DNA of 5,391 nucleotides from Pseudomonadota bacterium (GTDB taxonomy: Bacteria; Myxococcota_A; Polyangia; Fen-1088), in assembly GCA_017881285.1 (NCBI GenBank), contig JADGRD010000298.1, forward strand, positions 1-5,391. The letters are read 5' to 3'. A program made the translations under genes and the position numbers. Positions 1 to 5,391 of this stretch are shown here, one piece after another. The notes beneath the pieces are model-generated. The model was not told the origin of the DNA, ran no database searches, and worked only from the letters and a program-made list of their open reading frames with translations. The stretch's first letter is position 1; the number at the start of each line of letters is the position of its first letter.

Positions 1-1305
1 TCCTACGAGGCCGAGCAGCACCTCTTGCACTTCGGTCGTTCCGACGTGCCCGAGTGCTGGACCATCTGCGGCATGACCAGCGGCTACATCAGCAAGAGCT
101 CCGGCAAAGAGATCTACGTCCTCGAAGATCGCTGCATGGGCAAGGGCGATGCGGCGTGCCACCTCCTCGGGCGAACGCGCGAGGAATGGGGCGACGAGCG
201 CGCCGAGGAGCTGCATTACTTCGAGCCAGCCCGCCTCAAGGACTGCCTCGATGTCTCGCTCCAACGGGTCACGGATACGCTGAAGGCAGCCGAGCTGAAG
301 CTGCGCCTGCACCGCCGCGCGCTGGTTCGCGTGGCCGTCGACGTCGAGGAGCCGCTGGGCATCGTCGCCAAGAGCACCGCGATGGCGCAGCTCGTGGACC
401 TGGCGCGCCGCTTGGCCAAGGTCGATTCCACCGTGCTCATCACCGGCGAGAGCGGCTCGGGCAAGGAACGGGTCGCCCGGCTCGTCCACGAGGAGTCCAC
501 GCGGGCGACGGGGCCGTTCGTCGCGGTCAACTGCGGCGCCATTACCGAAACGCTCCTCGAGAGCGAGCTCTTCGGGCACGCCCGGGGCGCGTTCACGGGC
601 GCCATGCAGGACCGACCGGGGCTGTTCGAGGCGGCCAACAGCGGGACGCTCCTGCTCGACGAAGTCGGCGAGGTCTCGCCGGGCATGCAAGTCAAGCTCC
701 TGCGGGCGCTGCAGGAGCGGGAGATCCGGCGCGTCGGCGAAAACAAGAGCCGCAAGGTCGACGTACGCGTCGTGGCCGCCACCAACCGCGACCTCGCTCG
801 CGGTGTGGCGAGCGGCGATTTTCGGCAGGATCTCTACTACCGGCTCAAGGTGGTCGAGTTGCACGTGCCACCCCTGCGCGAGCGCCGAGACGACATCCTG
901 CCGCTGGCCCGGGTGCTGCTCGCGGACGCGGCGCTGCAGATGAAGCGCAAGATCGCCGGCCTGGCCCCGGGCGCCGCCGATCAGTTGTTGCGCTACGACT
1001 GGCCGGGCAACGTGCGCGAGCTGGAAAACACCATGGAGCGCGCCGTCGCGCTCGCCCGCGGAAATCGCGTGGAGTTCGAGGATCTGCCCGAGGAGATCCG
1101 CCAGGCCCTGAGCGCCCCCGTGGCCAGCAAGGGAAAGGTGCGGCCGCTCGACGAGGTCGAGAAGGAATATATCCTCGCGGCGCTGGAACTGAATGGCGGC
1201 AACCAGACCCACACCGCCGAACAGCTCCACATCGGCTCGGCGACGCTGTACCGCAAGCTCAAGAGCTACGGTCTGATCGGCAAGAAGCGCGCGGTTCCGA
1301 GCTGA
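1..1305 (+). CDS. V4R-domain sigma-54-dependent transcriptional activator (XylR/DmpR type), 5'-partial
   Basis: This is an enhancer-binding activator that would use ATP hydrolysis to open sigma-54 RNA polymerase promoters when a small ligand binds its N-terminal sensor. Frame 1 is open from base 1, so the start lies upstream; the TTG at 25 is internal to the V4R domain. In visible residues (434), V4R covers about 1-63, with C19, E42, C45 and C53 placed like the zinc ligands of phenol sensors such as MopR. A helical linker runs about 70-110. The AAA+ domain shows Walker A GESGSGKE (149-156), the sigma-54 contact loop GAFTGA (196-201), Walker B LLLDE ending at D220-E221, arginine-finger candidates R275 and R281, and sensor II WPGNVRELEN with R339. 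A Fis-type HTH lies at about 384-425. XylR-like proteins are usually near 560 residues, so roughly 120-140 residues, with the rest of the ligand pocket, are off the window. No catabolic operon is visible to suggest the ligand. The family is certain; the effector is unknown. Confidence 0.95.
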   Translation, partial: SYEAEQHLLHFGRSDVPECWTICGMTSGYISKSSGKEIYVLEDRCMGKGDAACHLLGRTREEWGDERAEELHYFEPARLKDCLDVSLQRVTDTLKAAELKLRLHRRALVRVAVDVEEPLGIVAKSTAMAQLVDLARRLAKVDSTVLITGESGSGKERVARLVHEESTRATGPFVAVNCGAITETLLESELFGHARGAFTGAMQDRPGLFEAANSGTLLLDEVGEVSPGMQVKLLRALQEREIRRVGENKSRKVDVRVVAATNRDLARGVASGDFRQDLYYRLKVVELHVPPLRERRDDILPLARVLLADAALQMKRKIAGLAPGAADQLLRYDWPGNVRELENTMERAVALARGNRVEFEDLPEEIRQALSAPVASKGKVRPLDEVEKEYILAALELNGGNQTHTAEQLHIGSATLYRKLKSYGLIGKKRAVPS

Positions 1306-1324
1306 CCCGTCCCCGCTTGGGTCA
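1303..1324. terminator. Inverted repeat joining two convergent stop codons; possible weak bidirectional terminator
   Basis: TGACCC (1303-1308) and GGGTCA (1319-1324) are perfect 6-bp inverted arms around a 10-base loop. The left arm begins with the TGA stop of the activator gene, and the right arm ends with the TGA stop of the kinase gene on the other strand. There is no T-tract on either side, so this is not a canonical intrinsic terminator. An alternative 5-bp stem, CGTCC (1308-1312) with GGACG (1326-1330), would compete with it. The structure is visible in the sequence; a role in ending both transcripts is inferred from its position only. Confidence 0.3.
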
Positions 1325-3580
1325 CGGACGAGGCACCTGGACCCTATCTTCCACGACCTCCTCCCTCTGAATCTGGGGCGAGCTCCCCAGCAACTTTCCC
1401 ACCTTTGCCGCGAGGTCCACGGCGTCGAAGGGCTTCTGGATGAAGCCGTTGCAGCCGCTGTCGAGGAGCTCCTGTGCGTGTCCTTCGAGGCTGCAGCCGC
1501 TGGAAAGCAGCACCTTGATGCCGGGCACAATCTTCTGCAGCGCCTCATAGGTCTGATGGCCGCTCATCTCCGGCATGGTCATGTCGAGAAGCACCAGCGA
1601 GATCTTCGCTCCGTACTGCCGCGCCAGCTCGATGGCTTGCTTGCCACCCGCTGCGGTCAAGACCTCGTAGCCAAACTTCTGCAGCAGGCGGGCGCAGACC
1701 TTGACGATCTGCTCCTCGTCGTCGACGACCAGGATGGTCCCGGTGCCGTGCAGAATGACCGGCGGGGGGGTCTTGTCCTCCGCGACCTGACGCTCGGTCG
1801 CCGGCAGCAGCAGTGTGAAGGTCGTGCCTTTTCCCATCTCGCTCTCGACCCCGATGAACCCCGCGTGGTTCTTGATGATACCGTAGACTGAGGCGAGCCC
1901 CAGCCCGGTGCCCTGCCCAGGGCCCTTGGTGGTGAAGAAGGGCTCGAAGATCCGCCCCATGGTCTTGGCGTCCATTCCCGCTCCCGTGTCGGTGACGACA
2001 AGTCTCGCGAAGAGGCCAGGTGGGATGCCCAGTCGCGCTCCTTCTTCGTCAGCGAGCTCCGCGTTCTCGGCGCGCAAGCGAAGCTGGCCGCCCTCGGGCA
2101 TGGCCTGCCCGCCGTTGACGAAGAGATTCAGCAGCACCTGTTCGAGCTGCGAATGGTCCATGAGGACGGCCAGCAGTCCCGGCGCGAAATCGAGCTGGAC
2201 GGTGATGTCGGGGCGCATACGCCCGTACATCGCGCTGGTCTTCGCCACCACGTGCGCCAGATCGAGCGGCTTGAGGTCGAACTTCCCTCGCCGGGCAAAC
2301 CCGAGAAGCTGCTTGGTGAGCTCCGCCCCACGGTTCACCAGCGCCTTCATCTCCTGGATATCCGTCTTGCTGCCGCTGCCATCCCCCACCTCTAACTCGA
2401 GCAGCGCCAACCCACCCAGGATGCCGGCCAGGATGTTGTTGAAGTCATGGGCGATGCCGCCGGCGAGCGTGCCGATGGCCTCCATCTTTTGCGCTTGCGC
2501 CAGTTGTAGCTGCAACTCCTCCCCCTCTTGCTCCACCCGCCGCCGCTCGGCAATCTCCCAGGCCATGTCCGCCAAGTAGGAGATGGTGCTGACATCCTCG
2601 GTGGTGTAGCCCGCCGCCTTGTTGCCCACGCCCAAGATGGCGACGATTTTGTCCTGGCGGAAGATCGGCACGACGACCTCGCGAATCATCGGTACGCGGC
2701 CGTCGGGCGGCCCCTTCCGGTTCGGCAGCTTGTCGTCGTTGTGGATGATGGGAGCGCGCTTGCGCACGCAGTCCGCCCAGATGCCGTCCTGGTCGACGCC
2801 GTAGTGCCGGGGCTTCTCTTGCCCGGCATCGAGCCCGCTGACCGTGTGGGTGGACCAGACCTGCAGCGATGGCGTGCGTTGATCCGCCTCGAGGTAGTGG
2901 AAGAAACCCACCCGGCTACCCGTGACGGCCTCGACCTCGTCCAGCGTCTTCTGCAGCAGCTCTTTCGGCGAATGCGACGACGCGAACTCCTGCAGGCGCA
3001 CGCGGACCGCCTGCAAAGCCTCGGATCGCTTGCGCGCGGTGATGTCCGTGGCGACGACGCGGCATTCCTGGCCGCCAGCCGCGGACGTGGCGGCGAATTC
3101 GACGGCAAACGGCGACGCCAGTTCCGGGCGTACCAGCACCTCACAGCTTTCCTTGCTCCCAGTCTCGAATACCTTGCTGAAGAATGTATTGAAGATAGGA
3201 CGGCTGTCGGCGTCTACCAGGACAGCCAGGCGTTTGCCGACCAACCGCGAGCGCTCCAGCCCGAGGAGACGCGCCCCGGTGAGATTCACCTGCCGGATCT
3301 CGCACTCCCGATTGAGGGTCAGGTAGCCGACGGGGGCGAATTCGTAGAGATCCGTATAGCGGGCGAGCCCTTCCTCCACCTCGCTCCGGGACCGCTCCAG
3401 CTCCTCGTTCTGCATCTCCAGCTCGATCTGGTGAACTTGCAGCTCGTGCAGCAGCCGGTGGGTTTCCGGCGCCATGTGCGGGTCACCCGCGTTGGCATCG
3501 GCAAGGCGTGCCCCGAATCGCTCCTCCGCTCGGCGGCGCAACTCACCGGCATCCACCGCGTCGTTCTTGAGCTTCTTCAT
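1322..3580 (-). CDS. Cytosolic hybrid sensor histidine kinase (PAS-GAF-HisKA-HATPase-REC)
   Basis: This is a complete 752-residue two-component kinase with its own receiver. Residues 40-70 form a helix (HELQVHQIELEMQNEEL) typical of the N-terminus of PAS kinases. A PAS domain follows at about 72-185, ending in DITARKR, and then a GAF domain at about 195-348. HisKA carries the phospho-accepting H378 in AHDFNN. The ATPase shows the N box (N485, N489), DTGAGMD (531-537), FEPFFTTK (545-552) and GQGTGLGL (556-563). A Pro-rich linker near 604-608 leads to a receiver (615-732) with D620/D621, phospho-acceptor D666, S694 and K716. No transmembrane segment or signal peptide is seen, so it senses a cytoplasmic cue; the ligands of PAS and GAF cannot be read. 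The ATG at 3580 is the furthest possible start, because an in-frame TGA lies at 3586-3584. GGGAG sits 9 bases upstream of it. The gene follows the CheR-PAS gene on the same strand and is probably cotranscribed. No output domain follows REC. The N box reads NGGQAM where an Ala usually follows the second Asn, a mild change. Confidence 0.96.
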   Translation of the reverse strand: MKKLKNDAVDAGELRRRAEERFGARLADANAGDPHMAPETHRLLHELQVHQIELEMQNEELERSRSEVEEGLARYTDLYEFAPVGYLTLNRECEIRQVNLTGARLLGLERSRLVGKRLAVLVDADSRPIFNTFFSKVFETGSKESCEVLVRPELASPFAVEFAATSAAGGQECRVVATDITARKRSEALQAVRVRLQEFASSHSPKELLQKTLDEVEAVTGSRVGFFHYLEADQRTPSLQVWSTHTVSGLDAGQEKPRHYGVDQDGIWADCVRKRAPIIHNDDKLPNRKGPPDGRVPMIREVVVPIFRQDKIVAILGVGNKAAGYTTEDVSTISYLADMAWEIAERRRVEQEGEELQLQLAQAQKMEAIGTLAGGIAHDFNNILAGILGGLALLELEVGDGSGSKTDIQEMKALVNRGAELTKQLLGFARRGKFDLKPLDLAHVVAKTSAMYGRMRPDITVQLDFAPGLLAVLMDHSQLEQVLLNLFVNGGQAMPEGGQLRLRAENAELADEEGARLGIPPGLFARLVVTDTGAGMDAKTMGRIFEPFFTTKGPGQGTGLGLASVYGIIKNHAGFIGVESEMGKGTTFTLLLPATERQVAEDKTPPPVILHGTGTILVVDDEEQIVKVCARLLQKFGYEVLTAAGGKQAIELARQYGAKISLVLLDMTMPEMSGHQTYEALQKIVPGIKVLLSSGCSLEGHAQELLDSGCNGFIQKPFDAVDLAAKVGKLLGSSPQIQREEVVEDRVQVPRP
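1764..1770 (-). repeat. C7 homopolymer in the kinase-receiver linker
   Basis: Seven G on the + strand (C7 in the coding strand) encode part of the Thr-Pro-Pro-Pro linker (residues 604-607) between the HATPase and REC domains. The reading frame is intact here. A one-base slip at this site would leave the sensor and kinase domains whole but remove the receiver. The tract is short, and normal high-GC codon use can explain it. Confidence 0.5.
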
Positions 3581-3589
3581 CCGTCACTG

Positions 3590-3594
3590 CTCCC
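3590..3594 (-). promoter_or_regulatory. Ribosome binding site of the hybrid kinase
   Basis: On the minus strand GGGAG (3594-3590) lies 9 bases before the ATG at 3580-3578. With the in-frame TGA at 3586-3584 just upstream, this settles the kinase start. The site lies on the kinase side of the octamer array, so changes in array length would alter its distance from the preceding gene but not from its own start codon. Confidence 0.6.
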
Positions 3595-3602
3595 GTCTAT
3601 CC

Positions 3603-3642
3603 GAATTGCCAATTTGCCGATTTGCCGATTTGCCGATTTGCC
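3603..3642. repeat. Tandem array of an 8-bp unit (GATTTGCC, five units) between two cotranscribed genes
   Basis: On the + strand the units are GAATTGCC (3603-3610), AATTTGCC (3611-3618) and three perfect GATTTGCC copies (3619-3642). On the mRNA strand the unit is GGCAAATC. The array fills most of the 64-bp gap between the CheR-PAS stop codon (3647-3645) and the kinase start (3580). It is about 50% GC, lower than the surrounding genes. The two degenerate units overlap an 11-base palindrome, AATTG-C-CAATT (3604-3614). The perfect units contain no stop codon in any frame on either strand. Both flanking reading frames are closed outside the array (TGA at 3647-3645; TGA at 3586-3584), so copy-number change cannot fuse or break the genes. 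It could only alter spacing or RNA structure. A spread intergenic repeat, slippage product or regulatory spacer are all possible. Confidence 0.85.
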
Positions 3643-3644
3643 CA

Positions 3645-5391
3645 TCAGGTCGATTGATGCTGGCGTAGCGTCGCCTCGAGTGTCTTGGCGGCGGTGATGT
3701 CGGCAAACGTGATCACGACTCCGTCGATGCGGTTGTCCAGCGTGCGGTAGGGCATGATGCGCACCGAGAACCAGCGCTCGTCGACGGTCTTGACCGGCAT
3801 CTCCTTGAATACCAGGGTCTTGAGTACGGTTTGCGCGTCGGCAGCCAGCTCCGGGTAAAGCAGATCCGAGGCGAGGTCGCTGATGGGTCGATTCACGTCG
3901 CCGGGAATGAGCTTGATGATCTTCGTCATCTGCGGGGTGAAGCGCCGTACCTTCAGGGCTTCGTCCAGGAAGAGGGTGGCGATGTCGGTGCTATCGAGCA
4001 GGTTGCGCATGTCGTTGTTCGCACGAGATTCGTCTTCGACCTTGATTTGCAGCTCGCGGTTGAGGGTTTGTAGCTCCTCGTTCATGGACTGCATCTCCTC
4101 CTTGGACGTGGTCATCTCCTCGTTCGAGCTCTGCAGCTCCTCGTTGGTGGACTGCAGTTCCTCGTTGGCCGATTTGAGCTCTTCCTGAGACGTCTGCATT
4201 TCCTCCTGCGTGGAGCGGATCTCTTCACGCGCGTGCCGCAGCTCCTGCTCCAGCCGGGCCGCCGCCGCGGGAATTCGCGGGTGCTTGCCCGACGGCTTGT
4301 CGGCCGGGGACACGGCTCCGTCCCTGAACACGATCATCACCATCCCGCGCATCGCTTGCGGTTCGTGCAGTGGCTCGATGGTGACATCCACGATCTGCAC
4401 GCCCTCACCGTTCGGAAGCCGCACTCGAATTTGCCTGGCGCTGCGCCGATCGCGCAATGCCTGCTGGAAAGCGCCGCCCAGCTCGTTGCGCAATTTCTCG
4501 CGGGCCATGGCATGGATGTTCCAGTTGGCCTTGCCGGCCGCCGGCTCGAGGTACTTGCCCGTGCGCCCGCTGACATAGAGAATGTCCCCCTGCTCGTTGG
4601 TGAGCACGGCGGCGGGCGAATAGCGATCGAGCAAGAGCTGCGCCGCCTGCGTTTGCAGATTGGGGAGCGATGCCGTTGGGACCGCCGGTGTGTCGGCCAT
4701 ACGGGACCGGTCGTGGAACGATGCAGGAAATTCGATGGGCGCGGCCCTGGGTTGAGCCTCGAGCCGGCGATAGGTCCGCGTCTTGCCGCCCTTCGGAGCG
4801 AAGAGATCGGCGACCGGTCCCAGCGTCTCCGCGCTGCCCAGAAAGAGGATCCCGCCCGGATTGAGGCTGTAGTGAAGAAGCGGAAGGACCTTCTTCTGCA
4901 GCTCGGGTGACAGGTAGATGAGAAGGTTGCGGCAGGTCAGGATGTCGAGCTTGGTAAACGGCGGATCCATGATGATGTTCTGCGTGGCGAAGACCACCGA
5001 CTCGCGGATCTCCTGGCGCACCCGGTAACCTTGCTCCTCCTTCACGAAGAATCTGTCCAAGCGATCCGCCGAGACGTCGCTGGTGATGTTCATTGGATAG
5101 CTTCCCTGCCGCGCTCGATCGATGGAGTCCTTGTCGAGGTCGGTGGCGAAGATCTGCAGCGAATAGCTCTGGGCCGGCCGCACCTCCGCCAACGCCTCCT
5201 TGAAGACCATGGCCAGGGAGTAGGCCTCCTCCCCGGTCGAGCAGCCCGGCACCCAGGCCCGCAGCACCCCGCCCGCGGGACGCTCCGCCAGGAGCGCCGG
5301 GATGGCCTGCTTGCGCAGGTTGTCCCAGGCTTCCGGATCGCGGAAGAAGTTGGTCACGCCGATGAGCAGTTCCTTGAAAAGCAGCGTGGCT
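3645..5391 (-). CDS. CheR methyltransferase-PAS-coiled coil-PAS protein, probably the C-terminal part of a CheB-CheR fusion; 5'-partial
   Basis: The CheR part would transfer methyl groups from S-adenosylmethionine to glutamates of chemoreceptor-like proteins. The frame is open to the right edge, and the codons before the GTG at 5357 read LLFKELLIG, continuing the conserved CheR run into VTNFFRDP, so that GTG is an internal Val. Numbering from it, the SAM domain spans 1-200: GCSTGEEAYS (38-47), ATDLD (71-75), MDPPF (130-134) and CRNLLIYL (142-149). A PAS-like domain covers about 236-346, a Pro-rich linker 348-366, a long coiled coil 367-447, and a second PAS 448-556 ending in FADITAAK. The protein stops 14 residues after FADITAAK begins. 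The CheR N-terminal helices, and probably a CheB methylesterase domain, lie off the window; CheB is inferred from the family and not seen. No receptor, CheA or CheW is visible, so the methylation target is unknown. A separate hybrid kinase follows 64 bp downstream. Confidence 0.93.
   Translation of the reverse strand, partial: ATLLFKELLIGVTNFFRDPEAWDNLRKQAIPALLAERPAGGVLRAWVPGCSTGEEAYSLAMVFKEALAEVRPAQSYSLQIFATDLDKDSIDRARQGSYPMNITSDVSADRLDRFFVKEEQGYRVRQEIRESVVFATQNIIMDPPFTKLDILTCRNLLIYLSPELQKKVLPLLHYSLNPGGILFLGSAETLGPVADLFAPKGGKTRTYRRLEAQPRAAPIEFPASFHDRSRMADTPAVPTASLPNLQTQAAQLLLDRYSPAAVLTNEQGDILYVSGRTGKYLEPAAGKANWNIHAMAREKLRNELGGAFQQALRDRRSARQIRVRLPNGEGVQIVDVTIEPLHEPQAMRGMVMIVFRDGAVSPADKPSGKHPRIPAAAARLEQELRHAREEIRSTQEEMQTSQEELKSANEELQSTNEELQSSNEEMTTSKEEMQSMNEELQTLNRELQIKVEDESRANNDMRNLLDSTDIATLFLDEALKVRRFTPQMTKIIKLIPGDVNRPISDLASDLLYPELAADAQTVLKTLVFKEMPVKTVDERWFSVRIMPYRTLDNRIDGVVITFADITAAKTLEATLRQHQST
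4047..4235 (-). repeat. Nine tandem heptads (21-bp imperfect repeats) encoding the inter-PAS coiled coil
   Basis: Residues 375-437 of the CheR-PAS protein (numbered from the Val at 5357) divide into nine consecutive seven-residue units close to S-x-N-E-E-L-Q: HAREEIR, STQEEMQ, TSQEELK, SANEELQ, STNEELQ, SSNEEMT, TSKEEMQ, SMNEELQ, TLNRELQ. The DNA is a matching 21-bp imperfect repeat. Leu, Met or Ile fills the sixth position of every unit, as expected for a parallel coiled coil that carries signals between two PAS domains. Such a segment is characteristic of CheB-CheR-PAS fusions; the number of heptads may vary between relatives. Confidence 0.85.

Noticed and set aside
25..27. TTG as the start of the sigma-54 activator
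   Set aside because: Codons 1-8 before it (SYEAEQHL) continue the V4R domain, so the gene enters the window already open.
54..1370. 438-codon open frame on the + strand overlapping the activator gene
   Set aside because: Its translation is Arg/Ala/Gly/Pro-rich with no recognisable motif. It is the shifted frame of a GC-rich gene whose own frame carries clear AAA+ and HTH motifs.
3604..3614. Operator palindrome AATTG-C-CAATT
   Set aside because: The arms are 5 bp and are made by two degenerate octamer units meeting; it is more simply a by-product of the repeat and is noted only within that feature.
3603..3642. CRISPR array or phage attachment site
   Set aside because: The units are 8 bp and directly adjacent, without spacers, and no integrase, tRNA or Cas gene is nearby.
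3581..3644. Separate promoter for the kinase gene
   Set aside because: I found no convincing -35/-10 pair or sigma-54 GG-N10-GC element in the 64-bp gap, so only cotranscription with the upstream gene is supported.
2528..3697. 389-codon open frame on the + strand, antisense to the hybrid kinase
   Set aside because: It is long, but the opposite strand encodes unmistakable PAS and GAF domains, this frame has no recognisable domain, and it runs through the octamer array. A GC-rich antisense shadow explains it.
5355..5357. GTG as the start of the CheR-PAS gene
   Set aside because: Upstream codons to the window edge read LLFKELLIG, the conserved CheR sequence preceding VTNFFRD; the GTG is an internal Val.

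Overview
The window is a high-GC, gene-dense piece of bacterial chromosome that holds only signal-transduction genes. It has two partial genes, cut by the left and right edges, and one complete gene. No RNA gene, insertion sequence, CRISPR array or transmembrane protein is visible. A sigma-54 activator with a V4R sensor, a CheR-type multidomain protein and a soluble PAS-GAF hybrid kinase, all in GC-rich codons, fit an environmental Gram-negative bacterium rich in two-component systems. A deltaproteobacterial or myxobacterial type is one possibility, but this is an impression from domain style and not a taxonomic assignment.

Layout. Bases 1-1305 (+) encode the C-terminal 434 codons of an XylR/DmpR-type activator: V4R effector domain, linker, sigma-54 AAA+ ATPase and Fis-type HTH. 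It converges on the gene to its right with only 16 bp between the two stop codons, which themselves form the outer ends of a 6-bp inverted repeat (1303-1324). Bases 1322-3580 (-) encode a complete 752-residue cytosolic hybrid histidine kinase: coiled coil, PAS, GAF, HisKA, HATPase and REC. Bases 3581-3644 are a 64-bp spacer with a tandem array of an 8-bp unit. Bases 3645-5391 (-) encode the C-terminal part of a CheR methyltransferase-PAS-coiled coil-PAS protein, of the kind usually fused to an N-terminal CheB methylesterase. Its start lies beyond the right edge.

How they may work together. The CheR-PAS gene and the hybrid kinase lie on the same strand, in that order, and are probably cotranscribed. 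In some relatives of the CheB-CheR-PAS family a histidine kinase is attached to the same polypeptide, so this pair looks like a split version of that architecture; that is inference. The kinase ends in a receiver with no DNA-binding output, so its phosphate probably goes to a phosphotransfer protein or regulator outside the window, or the receiver tunes the kinase. The V4R/sigma-54 activator is a separate transcription unit. A link between its ligand and the chemosensory pair is possible but not shown by the sequence.

The most noteworthy points are the octamer array between the two cotranscribed genes, the inverted repeat built on the two facing stop codons, an apparently intact metal site in the V4R domain, a nine-heptad repeat in the CheR-PAS protein, and a C7 tract between the kinase and receiver domains. 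No clearly new system can be claimed from this window alone.
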